64,000 bases of DNA from Parashewanella curva (GTDB taxonomy: Bacteria > Pseudomonadota > Gammaproteobacteria > Enterobacterales > Shewanellaceae). A program made the translations under genes and the position numbers. Each line of letters starts with the position of its first letter. The first letter of the stretch is position 1. This document shows, one piece after another, positions 36,478-45,589 of this stretch. Below the pieces are notes generated by a model. The model saw nothing but the letters and a program-made list of their open reading frames with translations, had not been told where the DNA came from and did not search any database. The stretch is taken from contig NZ_ML014754.1 in the NCBI RefSeq assembly GCF_003675895.1, positions 111,533 through 175,532 of the forward strand. Reading direction: 5' to 3'.

Positions 36478-36663
36478 CTATCGAGTTGTGAATTCTGGAT
36501 AAGCTTCCATACCACACTCTAAAAGCTCTAAACCTTGCAGCTCTTGTTCTTTACTCACTCGTAATCCAACCAACTTATCGAGTATCCACCAAAGACCTAA
36601 CGAAACATCAAAATTGATTATAAAAATAAGTAAGAAAGAGTATTTCGCACCAGGGTAGTGCAA
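36478..36663 (-). pseudogene. Ammonium transporter (Amt), C-terminal remnant
   Basis: Reading on the minus strand, WWILDKLVGLRVSKEQELQG then LELLECGMEAYPEFTTR matches the end of Amt/AmtB transporters, in which the last helix leads into VGLRVS(E/P)EEE..GLD..EHG.EAYPEF. Only about 45 codons of homology remain; the other ten helices are absent from the window. It lies between a LysR gene and nfsB and has no partner glnK. Probably a deletion relic. Confidence 0.6.
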
Positions 36664-36781
36664 AATTCAACCTTCTAGATTGTAGGTAATTTTGTCCACA
36701 GTGATTGGAAGCAACTGTTATTTATCAATACAATCAAATTCCCTATCATGCCCTCAATTTGAAAGCATTGAGGAAAAAGCG

Positions 36782-37441
36782 ATGACGCACCCAATTATTA
36801 AAGATTTGAACAACCGCTATACCGCAAAAAAATACGATGCAAGTAAACGTATCTCTGCTGAACATATTAATGTCATTAAAGAAGCAATCCGTCTTTCTGC
36901 ATCTTCCATTAACTCACAACCTTGGAAGTTCATATTTTTGGAAAGTGAAGAAGCAAAGAAACGTTTTCATAATACCTTTGCCAATATGCTCCAATTTAAT
37001 CAGCCTCATGCAACTGAAGCTTCACATATCATTTTGTTTGCTCATAATCCTAAATTTAACAAAGAGGATTATAGAAAAGTGGTTGATGCTGAAGTTGCCT
37101 CTGGCCACTTAGACGCTGAACACTATGACAATATGCTCAATGGCGCCTTTGCCTTTGCTGAATTAAATACTGATGAGACTGGTGTAAACAGAAACTGGAC
37201 TAAAGCTCAAACTTATATAGCACTTGGTAATATTCTGCACGTTCTGGCGCGTTTAGGCATTGCTTCAACACCGATGGAAGGCGTTGTTCCACAATTAATC
37301 GGTGAAGAATTTGCCGCTGAACTTGGTGGGTTTGAATGTGATTTTGCTCTGGCTATGGGCTACCACTTAGATGGTGAAGATTATAATCACGGTCGCCCTA
37401 AGGCTCGTTTACCTATTGAAGACGTTGTTACTGTTCTTTAG
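36782..37441 (+). CDS. nfsB: NAD(P)H nitroreductase (NfsB-like flavoprotein)
   Basis: The 219-residue protein starts MTHPIIKDLNNRYTAKKYDA after a GAGGA ribosome binding site; the open frame 30 codons further upstream is non-homologous. It has the FMN nitroreductase fold: RYTAKKYDASK, LSASSINSQPWKFIFLES, and the C-terminal GIASTPMEGVV...ALAMGYHLDGEDYN stretch. NfsB-type enzymes reduce nitroaromatics, quinones or dihydropteridines. A disrupted LysR gene converges on it 21 bases downstream. Cytoplasmic, FMN-dependent; natural substrate unknown. Confidence 0.9.
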   Translation: MTHPIIKDLNNRYTAKKYDASKRISAEHINVIKEAIRLSASSINSQPWKFIFLESEEAKKRFHNTFANMLQFNQPHATEASHIILFAHNPKFNKEDYRKVVDAEVASGHLDAEHYDNMLNGAFAFAELNTDETGVNRNWTKAQTYIALGNILHVLARLGIASTPMEGVVPQLIGEEFAAELGGFECDFALAMGYHLDGEDYNHGRPKARLPIEDVVTVL

Positions 37442-37462
37442 AGGTGTGTATACGGTCTCTAG

Positions 37463-38389
37463 TCAGTCTAAATTTGAAAGCCAACGTGGAGGAGTACCGA
37501 TATATTCCTCCACAGCTTGTAAAAAACGCCGTGCCAGCATAGAACTTTTAATATGCGGATACAAAGCATAGATCCCCGCCTCTTTAGTGCCAATATAATA
37601 GTCTGGTAACAGCATCACTAAACCTAATTTTGATATTGAATTGTCCAGTATTGATACGTCAACGTAAGCGTAACCGAGTCCATCTTTTACTGCGTCTAAT
37701 AAAGTTCGAATGTCATTCACCTTGTAACGCCCATGAAGTCGAATACTTTCCTGTTATTCGATATCCCCTTTATGAGTAAGCGTTATTTGATCGAGGGTAA
37801 TTTCAGGGTTTTTATAGATCACACAAGGTAGGTTTTCCAAATCTTTAGGGCTAGATGGTTGACCGTTTTTATCGATAAAACTTTGAGCTGCGATTAGCAC
37901 ATAATTTACATCTACGATTTTTTTTGCAACCAGCCGAGAATCCACTAATTTTCCTAACCGAAAAGCCAAGTCAAAGTTCTCCGAAATAATGTCAGATTTA
38001 ATGTCTGACAATGAATGTTCGATTTCTATCTCAGGGTAAATATTAATAAATTCAGCAATGACGGGCGCTAAATATTGATGACCAAAATATTTAGGAGACG
38101 TAACTCTTAATCGGCCTTTGGGCTCAGATTGATAAGAGCTGGTAATATATTTGATTTCGTTTAAGTTATCTTTGAGCTAAAGAGCTGTGGTCAATACTTC
38201 CTCACCAGCAAGAGTAAGAGAAAATGAACGAGTTGAACGATTAAGCAGCCTTACTCCTAAATCCGCTTCTAGCTGTTTAATTTTTTTTGATAAAGACGAT
38301 CTATCCATATCGTGTAAAGCCGCCGCTTTCGTGAATGAACCTTGTTGCACTACGTCTAAAAATAACAATAGCTGACTGCTTAATGCCAC
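37463..38389 (-). pseudogene. LysR-type regulator interrupted by two in-frame stops
   Basis: One frame of 308 codons, the normal LysR length, is broken only by TAG at 38179-38177 and TAA at 37756-37754. The first segment (70 codons) has the helix-turn-helix (GSFTKAAALHDMDRSSLSKK), the middle encodes QSEPKGRLRVTSPKYFGHQY and FDLAFRLGKLVDSRLVAKKI, and the last ends YIGTPPRWLSNLD. All are in the same frame, with no frameshift, so loss is recent. It is adjacent to nfsB and may have regulated it. Confidence 0.9.
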
Positions 38390-38435
38390 TGTAAATTATC
38401 TCTCAATTATTAATTGGCATACTTTACCTTAAACA

Positions 38436-38462
38436 ACAAAAAAAGGCGCTACAAGAGCGCCT
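38436..38462 (-). terminator. Intrinsic terminator after yggN
   Basis: On the minus strand AGGCGCT, a CTTGT loop and AGCGCCT are followed by seven T. Confidence 0.9.
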
Positions 38463-38516
38463 GAACTTCCAAGGAGATAAGGGAAGATAATATAAGGGAA
38501 AGGTTTAAGTTAAAAA

Positions 38517-39329
38517 TTAAATACTATGTTCTTTATGTACTTTCTGGTTGTTAATGGTCACTGGTAAAGCTTTTAATTCAGGAATCGCCAATCTTACTTC
38601 TTGCTCTAATTTAGCTAAAGACTTGAAGTTATCGCACATTTGATCAGCTTGTTGCTCAAAATCGGCGGCCTGCGCTTCGATACGAGTCTCTAAATCTTCC
38701 GCCATTGTTTCCATTTTTTGCTCTAATGCGGTCAGTTTTTCACTAAAGCTTCCGCCATCCGATGACATTAATGCAGCACCAACATTCATAAGAATACTGC
38801 CAATGGAACTTTTCACTGCATTTTCGATTTCTTCTTCGAAGTTTTGGTCAAATGCTTGCTCAATCGTAGATTCAGTAGCACCAAGGTAGTAGGAGTTACC
38901 ATCTTGATATGCAACTTTGCCTATACGCTCTTGAACCTTTTCCATAACTTCTTCAAGCTTACTACCCGCTTCATCGCCAAGTAGGGGAGTAAGTGCTGAA
39001 CCCATAGCATCAGACGCAAGTTCTACAGCCCCATTCACTAATTCGATCACTTGAGGAACCTGATCGACTACCTCTTGGCGATATTCAGAAACCAAACGTT
39101 TTTGACCTGCATCTAAATCAACTTGTTCGTCATTAACAAATAAACGATCACCTACTATGCGGTATTGTTCATTACCATTATCACTTACCGTTAACTCATT
39201 TGAAGAAGCAGTGATGTCATAATTAAGTGAGATATTACACTCTTGACGATGCTCATCATGAGCAAAAGCCGAAGAAGCCATAAATGAACTAGCAATGATC
39301 ATTGAAGTTGTGGTTTTAGCAAAAGTCAT
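38517..39329 (-). CDS. yggN: DUF2884 periplasmic protein (YggN-like)
   Basis: The 270-residue precursor begins with a Sec signal peptide (MTFAKTTTSMIIASSFMASS, cleavage after AFA) and matches the DUF2884/YggN family: CNISLNYDITASSNELTVSD, an acidic middle region, and long C-terminal helices with coiled-coil character (about residues 195-250, EKLTALEQKMETMAEDLETR). It lies in the same neighbourhood as in E. coli (yggN, trmB, mutY, yggX), here without yggL. Function unknown; periplasmic. Confidence 0.85.
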   Translation of the reverse strand: MTFAKTTTSMIIASSFMASSAFAHDEHRQECNISLNYDITASSNELTVSDNGNEQYRIVGDRLFVNDEQVDLDAGQKRLVSEYRQEVVDQVPQVIELVNGAVELASDAMGSALTPLLGDEAGSKLEEVMEKVQERIGKVAYQDGNSYYLGATESTIEQAFDQNFEEEIENAVKSSIGSILMNVGAALMSSDGGSFSEKLTALEQKMETMAEDLETRIEAQAADFEQQADQMCDNFKSLAKLEQEVRLAIPELKALPVTINNQKVHKEHSI

Positions 39330-39455
39330 GGTGAAGTTCCTTTATCATTAAGTTGTACTAGCTATATCAGGAACTGTGCCAAAAAACATAAAAAACTGTT
39401 TTAAAAGGATTTTTTAAATGGAGAGGAAAATATGGACAAGTGATGGAGAATATAG

Positions 39456-39492
39456 AAAACCAAGAGTTAGCAAAAATCACTAACTCTTGGTT
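39456..39492 (-). terminator. Intrinsic terminator after trmB
   Basis: AACCAAGAGTTAG (39458-39470) and CTAACTCTTGGTT (39480-39492) form a 13-bp stem. On the minus strand the stem ends in GGTTTTC. Confidence 0.8.
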
Positions 39493-39500
39493 AAAAATAA

Positions 39501-40217
39501 CTAGGCAGTTTTTTCAAACATAAGATCCCAAACACCATGACCCAATCTTTGGCCGCGTGCTTCGAATTTAGTTAATGGGCGATGCTCAGGGCGCTCAACA
39601 TAATCTTGAGTTTTAGACTGATTTTTATAACCTTCAGCAGCATCCATTACTTCTAGCATGTGCTCTGCATAGTTTTCCCAGTCAGTAGCCATGTGGAATA
39701 CACCGCCAACTTTCAACTTACGTCTTAGCAGTTGAACAAATTCAGGCTTAACAATACGACGCTTGTGGTGACGCTTTTTGTGCCAAGGATCAGGGAAGAA
39801 TAACTGAACGCGTGCTAATGAGCCGTCTGCAATCGAGTTTTCTAATACTTCAATCGCATCGTGGTGATAGACACGAAGGTTAGTCACTTCTGCTTCTGCT
39901 GCGCTAGCTAAGCAAGCACCAACACCCGGTTGATGAACTTCAATACCGATATAGTTTTGCTGTGGAGCTGCAGCAGCCATTTCTACTAAAGAAGCACCCA
40001 TACCAAAACCAATTTCGAGAACGGTGTCAGCTTCACGACCAAATACAGACTCTAAATCAATTGCCTCTGGGCTGTAATCCAATCCCATTGTTGGCCATTG
40101 AGTTTCAATAGCGTGGGCTTGTCCTTTGGTTAAACGACCTTCACGTAATACAAAGCTTCTAACTTTACGAAGGTACTTGCCTTCTTCATTAAATTCAGCG
40201 GTGGTAACTTCGCTCAT
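39501..40217 (-). CDS. trmB: tRNA (guanine-N7)-methyltransferase TrmB
   Basis: The 238-residue SAM-dependent enzyme makes m7G46 in tRNA. It shows [16 protein letters not shown] (SAM site, about 67-82), [16 protein letters not shown], and [18 protein letters not shown], the family signature. The C-terminus ends [18 protein letters not shown]. It is divergent from mutY with a 108-base gap, the same arrangement as in E. coli. Confidence 0.97.
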   Translation of the reverse strand: MSEVTTAEFNEEGKYLRKVRSFVLREGRLTKGQAHAIETQWPTMGLDYSPEAIDLESVFGREADTVLEIGFGMGASLVEMAAAAPQQNYIGIEVHQPGVGACLASAAEAEVTNLRVYHHDAIEVLENSIADGSLARVQLFFPDPWHKKRHHKRRIVKPEFVQLLRRKLKVGGVFHMATDWENYAEHMLEVMDAAEGYKNQSKTQDYVERPEHRPLTKFEARGQRLGHGVWDLMFEKTA

Positions 40218-40325
40218 TATTGCCTCAAATATCTACAGCATCACAAAAAGAAGATGCATTATCTACAAAGTGAAAAACAGTGCAAGTATCTTGTTTAGTT
40301 AATCGATGCCGATTACACTGCCGCC

Positions 40326-41402
40326 ATGACTAAAATACCCTCTTTTTCAGATCGTATCATCAACTGGTACGACATTCACGGACGTAAAACCTTACCTTGG
40401 CAGCAGAATAAAACCCCATATAAAGTATGGATTTCTGAGATCATGCTTCAGCAAACTCAAGTCGCTACGGTTATTCCCTACTTCGAAAAATTCATGGCTA
40501 GCTTTCCTAGTGTGTCTGATTTAGCCAATGCAGAACAAGATGAAGTTTTGCACCACTGGACAGGGCTTGGTTATTACGCCAGAGCCAGAAACTTACACAA
40601 AGCTGCTCAACTGATCAGAGACAAGTATCAAGGTAACTTCCCCACAAACTTTGAAGATGTCATTAACTTACCCGGTATTGGTCGCTCAACCGCAGGTGCG
40701 GTACTTTCATTATCCTTAAGTCAGCACCACGCCATTCTAGATGGTAACGTAAAGCGAGTTTTGGCTCGTCATGGTGCAATTTCAGGTTGGCCGGGAAAAA
40801 AAATTGTTGAAAACCAACTTTGGGAAATTGCAGAACGATATACACCAAAAAACGAGATACAAAAGTACAATCAAGCCATGATGGATATTGGTGCCATGAT
40901 TTGTACTCGCTCTAAACCAAAATGTGAGCTTTGTCCAGTTGCGGTAGACTGCCAAGGGCAGCGCCAAGGCAATCAAACCGATTACCCTAGTAAAAAACCA
41001 AAAACGGAAAAACCAGTCAAAACCACTCATTTTTTAGTACTAAAGCAAAATGGGAAGGTATTACTAAAGCAACGCCCACCAAAAGGTATTTGGGGCGGGC
41101 TCTGGTGTTTTCCTGAGTTTGAAACAGCTACTGAGTTAGAGCAATACTTACTATCGAACAAGATATCCACTGATAATGTCCTGTATTTATCTGGATTTAG
41201 ACATACCTTTAGCCACTATCATTTAGATATTAGTGCTTCTTTGGTAGACTTAAACGATAATAACCATCAAGTTAATGAGCCACTTGTTTCTAACAGTTAT
41301 TCGGAGCTATGGTTTAATTTAAATCAGCCTGAAAAAGTAGGACTCGCGGCGGCTACGGAAAAGATCTTAGCCGAAGTAAGATCGATAGAAGATGAGGAAT
41401 AA
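40326..41402 (+). CDS. mutY: Adenine DNA glycosylase MutY
   Basis: The 358-residue enzyme removes adenine mispaired with 8-oxoguanine. It has the helix-hairpin-helix glycosylase domain with [17 protein letters not shown] and catalytic Asp in [13 protein letters not shown], a [4Fe-4S] cluster with Cys193, Cys200, Cys203 and Cys209 (C-X6-C-X2-C-X5-C), and a C-terminal NUDIX-like domain that senses 8-oxoG ([20 protein letters not shown]). It is co-transcribed with yggX three bases downstream. Confidence 0.97.
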   Translation: MTKIPSFSDRIINWYDIHGRKTLPWQQNKTPYKVWISEIMLQQTQVATVIPYFEKFMASFPSVSDLANAEQDEVLHHWTGLGYYARARNLHKAAQLIRDKYQGNFPTNFEDVINLPGIGRSTAGAVLSLSLSQHHAILDGNVKRVLARHGAISGWPGKKIVENQLWEIAERYTPKNEIQKYNQAMMDIGAMICTRSKPKCELCPVAVDCQGQRQGNQTDYPSKKPKTEKPVKTTHFLVLKQNGKVLLKQRPPKGIWGGLWCFPEFETATELEQYLLSNKISTDNVLYLSGFRHTFSHYHLDISASLVDLNDNNHQVNEPLVSNSYSELWFNLNQPEKVGLAAATEKILAEVRSIEDEE

Positions 41403-41405
41403 AAT

Positions 41406-41678
41406 ATGGCTCGCACAGTAAATTGCGTGTATCTAAATAAAGAAGCTGACGGTCTAGACTTTCAACTTTACCCAGGTGAAATTGGTAAGCGTATTTTTGA
41501 TAACATCAGTAAAGAAGCTTGGGGACTTTGGCAAAAGAAGCAAACCATGCTGATTAATGAGCACAAGCTTAACATGATGAACGCAGATGACCGTCAATTA
41601 CTAGAAAAAAAGATGGTTGAATTTTTATTTGAAGGCAAAGACGTCAAAATTGAAGGTTACGTTCCTGAAGATAAATAA
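41406..41678 (+). CDS. yggX: YggX iron-trafficking / oxidative-damage protection protein
   Basis: The 90-residue protein matches Ygg[61 protein letters not shown]. It is linked to protection of Fe-S clusters from superoxide, which fits its coupling to the Fe-S enzyme MutY three bases upstream, as in E. coli. A strong 16-bp hairpin follows. Confidence 0.96.
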   Translation: MARTVNCVYLNKEADGLDFQLYPGEIGKRIFDNISKEAWGLWQKKQTMLINEHKLNMMNADDRQLLEKKMVEFLFEGKDVKIEGYVPEDK

Positions 41679-41687
41679 CATCACTTG

Positions 41688-41724
41688 TTGCTCTGCAAAA
41701 CTAAACATTAGTTTTGCAGAGCAA
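41688..41724 (+). terminator. Perfect 16-bp hairpin after mutY-yggX
   Basis: TTGCTCTGCAAAACTA (41688-41703) and its exact complement (41709-41724) pair around AACAT. No T run follows, so it may end the operon with help or protect the mRNA 3' end. Confidence 0.6.
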
Positions 41725-41833
41725 TGCTGCTTTGAGCCCCACTCTAAAAATCATAAAAAAATTCAGCCCACATACAGCGCCGTTAAAATAATTTGTAGGT
41801 CATTCTCCTCAACAGGGCTTTTTTGCAGACTCT

Positions 41834-44800
41834 ATGGCCGTTTCCTCTTGTACTACTACACAATTTCAAGCTCCCGACAAAGCCCCCGATGAGTGGCCAA
41901 ATTTAGATCAAAAAACTCCAAAAAAAGAACTAGAAACAAATAAAACTGAAACTATTCGTGAAGCTGCATGTTCACCTCTAGATCACTCTACAAAAGTTGT
42001 GCCACACTCAATTTCTGAGGCTAGAGAACAGAGTAACCATGATGAAGTCAATTCTACGGAATCAACAAAATTAAACTTTGAAACAGTATGTGGTCAGTGG
42101 CTAGATAGAAACTTACCTCCACTTTACTTTCAAGCTATTGAAATATACTCCCAAACCATCAATGACTCTGCACATCAAGCAATATTCAATCACGCTGATT
42201 CTCTGCCATTATTACAAAAAACAAACCTGTTAATGGAACAATACCTTGAACATCTCGAAACCTACCCAGATGAAGTCACACTAATACGAACATTTTCTAA
42301 TAATAGTGAAGAGATATCTTGGTCAGAAAACGGGTATGTTCAAATGCACTTAAAGATATTAGAAGTACTCTGTAAATCAAAAGTGGTGCTAGAGAAATTC
42401 AATATCTTTTTAATGCGATTAGGTTTTATGAGTTCCATAGTACTGACGCAAACTAACCTGCAAATGGGGGAGCAAGAGCATGCAGCAATTGCTTTCTATC
42501 ACGAGCAAGGTCTGGACAATCATTTATCCAAACAAGTAAAGTTATTTAACCTATATTTAGACTCGGTCAAACCTTTTCAATCTGATCCTAAAAAATTTTA
42601 TCTATCAACGTTAGAATTTTTTGGGCTTTTTATTGAGAACGCCTCATCAGTGCTTGAAACCGTCGAATGTGCTACCCAGGTGGGGATCGAAATTTGTAGC
42701 CTATTACCCCTTTCCAAAGCACAAGTAGAGCAGTTAAACGTATTTGATCAAATAGATAGCTTCATGCTTAGAGAAAGATACCCCCTCGGAACACAGCATA
42801 TAAAATACATAGTATCGAGTTTAAAGTTCACACAATACTTACGTAAGCCCGATGAAGCTGTTTTTATATTGGAACATTTAAATTTATACGATCTTATTCC
42901 TGATGAAGATGCATGCAATGTTTTGTGTTCAATTTGCTCTTTATTCAAGCAACACCCTGAATTACAAGTTGATGTACAAAGTGCGTATTCGATTCCTTGG
43001 ACACCTTTTATAGCCTGCATATTCAAACTGAATTCAGAGGCATGGTATATAAATGCACTTAGCAGCCCATATGTACTTAGCAACTTAAATCTTCATGAAT
43101 TTCAAGTACAGGTAGGTTGGCTTAAGAGCATACTCCAAAATAAATACTGTCGTATTCAAGCGATAATGAACAGCAAACAACCTGAACGCTCAATACATGG
43201 AACGGCTCCACAAAAAGTGTCACTAAATCCGCCTGCCGCTTTGATGATAAGAGCTAAAATACCTAAGCCTCCTAAGGAAGAAAAAGTTAAATACAAGCCA
43301 GAAGAACTTCCCCCATTCAAGCAGGAACAATTTATACAGGTATTTCAACTTCCGGCTTTTAAGCCCCCAAAAATCAATGACGATTCAGCTCCAGGAGTTG
43401 ATACCCAACTATCGAAACAACAACTAGGACTTCTTTATCAAAGATATCGGCCTTTAAAGCCTCCAAAAGGGAAAACTGTAGAATCCCATATAAATGAACA
43501 ATTAAAACAAGGAAAAACAAAAGCCAAGAAGTGTGATTCTGAGCAAAATTCATGGCGTTATAAAGCAAATTCGATCATGGAAGAATATGAAGATTTTTTT
43601 TCAGAACATAGCCACCCATTAAATCTTATGAGTATAAAAAAAGCTTACAAAACAGAGCGGGGGAGATTAAAAGCTGATGAAGTTCAAGATAAACATTTCG
43701 CTTTAAGAGAATTTTGCTTCTATTTAAAAAAAGCAATCTTTAAGGAAAAAAATCATTTTCAAAAACTAAAGCTTCACTGCACTGTGATTCTAACAAAAGC
43801 AATCAACAATCCTGAAATGGTAGAGGCTGAAATTGATAAACTAATCATAACAATAAAGGAGTTGCAAGATACACTGCTTGAATTAGCTTATTCTCGATTA
43901 CTTCAAGGAGCAACGTCCGATGATAAAGCTCTTGGTAAAGGAAAGCATGGTTTTATCGTTGGCGAAGTATGCGATAGTTTTTTTGAAGCATGGCATAGTA
44001 TTTTGCATTGTTTTGATGATTTAAGATCAAGCTCAGTTGCGACTCAATGCCCCGAAAAATGCTCAGAACTATTTAAGATCATTTGCCAAGGGAAATTTTA
44101 TCAAAATAGAAGCCTTCTTTTTAATATATGGGTTCAAGCCCCTGTCCTTTTGACTCCTGACAGGCAACAAACATTGTGCTATATGGAGTTAATTACCTGT
44201 TGTGTAGATACTATGCCAACAGCGCTCAGGAGATTAGATAACCTTGAATGTCAATCTAAACCATACCTGCTTAAAACCGTCATGTATTCAATTTCACAAC
44301 ATATTATTTATACGAGAGCAAATAACCCATCTCTATACAAAAAAATAATGAAATCAGTATTAGAAAGCTTTAAATTTGGTTGGCTTCATAATACATGGCT
44401 ATATGCGGTAACTTTAGATGAATTTTTGCTTCAACAACAAAATAACCCTCTGCTGTTATTAAAGCAATTTCTAGCAGATGAGCGCTTTAGGGCTCAACGA
44501 GCCTCACAATGCGCTTCGAAAACGCAAAAGCAGATTGAATTAGAAGTTCAACAACAACTTTCCACATTTACAGAAGAAGAATTAAAAGTTGAAGATAAAA
44601 CTCCCCCCCCAGCTACAACACACAAAGGTAAGAAAAAAGCGAGGCCGTATCGAAAAGTTATCCTATCAAACGACATGCAATGCACATACACACCACAAGT
44701 AGGGGTTGCCAAGGCTGATTCAGCAAAGTCCTCTTCTCATGTACCACGAGAAATAATTCAATTAGAAAAAAAAATTCCAAACGCATCACTCTTTACTATT

Positions 44801-45424
44801 GCAAGATTCAATGCTCTTCTTTTTAAGTATCAAGCAGACTTTCAATTATCCTTACGATTACAGCATGATTTAATTGATGCATCTTGTTACTTAATGGCTC
44901 CAGCAATCGAAGCAATAAATAGTCTGGAGACTAGCGCAGATCGTTTATTGTCGATGCTTGAAAACTCTCGAGTTGCACCATATAAATTCAAAGATACAAG
45001 TATTTATGAAGTCATGCTGATCGAGCTACGGCATCTTCCGAGTCATTGTGAAAAAATTGAAACCAGTCTTCAAGTATTCTGTACTCATGCAGAGACCTTA
45101 AAGCACCTAGAATTACCAGAAGAATCTGATGAGCACTACTTTTTTTTAGAAAAAATAGAAATAACAGAGGCTAAAATAAATACTGTTAGAACAACCCTCG
45201 CAATAATACAATCCGCATTAGATTGCAGAAGGGAGGTCATACTGTATAGAAGAAATTATAAGAGACAGACAAACCCATTAACGCCTGAAGAACTACAAAC
45301 GAAAAAGACATCAAATATTCCAATCGAAAACCATAAAACATGCACTGATGCCGATGATGCTATTTCAAGAGTTCAAGATCGAGTCAGTATGTTTAAGAAC
45401 ATGGTCTCCGCAACTGAACCCTAG
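41834..45424 (+). CDS. Giant helical protein of unknown function, paralogue A (1196 aa)
   Basis: I do not recognise this family. The first about 80 residues are Ser/Thr/Pro-rich and probably disordered. The rest is helix-rich, without signal peptide or membrane segment. It aligns along its whole length with the next gene: both share VCGQWLDRNLPPLYF, LETYPDEVTLIRTFSNN, FEKL-type helices, a Gln-rich KTQKQIELEVQQQL coiled-coil segment near residue 900, and a C-terminal ALDCRREVILYRRNYK motif. No Shine-Dalgarno sequence precedes the ATG. It stands between yggX and nhaC, outside any conserved operon. Size and style resemble effector or large structural proteins; no function can be assigned. Confidence 0.75.
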   Translation: MAVSSCTTTQFQAPDKAPDEWPNLDQKTPKKELETNKTETIREAACSPLDHSTKVVPHSISEAREQSNHDEVNSTESTKLNFETVCGQWLDRNLPPLYFQAIEIYSQTINDSAHQAIFNHADSLPLLQKTNLLMEQYLEHLETYPDEVTLIRTFSNNSEEISWSENGYVQMHLKILEVLCKSKVVLEKFNIFLMRLGFMSSIVLTQTNLQMGEQEHAAIAFYHEQGLDNHLSKQVKLFNLYLDSVKPFQSDPKKFYLSTLEFFGLFIENASSVLETVECATQVGIEICSLLPLSKAQVEQLNVFDQIDSFMLRERYPLGTQHIKYIVSSLKFTQYLRKPDEAVFILEHLNLYDLIPDEDACNVLCSICSLFKQHPELQVDVQSAYSIPWTPFIACIFKLNSEAWYINALSSPYVLSNLNLHEFQVQVGWLKSILQNKYCRIQAIMNSKQPERSIHGTAPQKVSLNPPAALMIRAKIPKPPKEEKVKYKPEELPPFKQEQFIQVFQLPAFKPPKINDDSAPGVDTQLSKQQLGLLYQRYRPLKPPKGKTVESHINEQLKQGKTKAKKCDSEQNSWRYKANSIMEEYEDFFSEHSHPLNLMSIKKAYKTERGRLKADEVQDKHFALREFCFYLKKAIFKEKNHFQKLKLHCTVILTKAINNPEMVEAEIDKLIITIKELQDTLLELAYSRLLQGATSDDKALGKGKHGFIVGEVCDSFFEAWHSILHCFDDLRSSSVATQCPEKCSELFKIICQGKFYQNRSLLFNIWVQAPVLLTPDRQQTLCYMELITCCVDTMPTALRRLDNLECQSKPYLLKTVMYSISQHIIYTRANNPSLYKKIMKSVLESFKFGWLHNTWLYAVTLDEFLLQQQNNPLLLLKQFLADERFRAQRASQCASKTQKQIELEVQQQLSTFTEEELKVEDKTPPPATTHKGKKKARPYRKVILSNDMQCTYTPQVGVAKADSAKSSSHVPREIIQLEKKIPNASLFTIARFNALLFKYQADFQLSLRLQHDLIDASCYLMAPAIEAINSLETSADRLLSMLENSRVAPYKFKDTSIYEVMLIELRHLPSHCEKIETSLQVFCTHAETLKHLELPEESDEHYFFLEKIEITEAKINTVRTTLAIIQSALDCRREVILYRRNYKRQTNPLTPEELQTKKTSNIPIENHKTCTDADDAISRVQDRVSMFKNMVSATEP

Positions 45425-45589
45425 AGCCTGTTATATGCCACTGAGAAAATAATATTTCCGAGCTTGTTTTCATTTAGCCAACAAAGCCATTTTTCAATCA
45501 TTAATAATCAGTAAGTCAGCACATATACAGTGCAAATAGAATAGTTTATTCGTCATCGAATCAATGATGTAGACTTTGTACATTCCATT

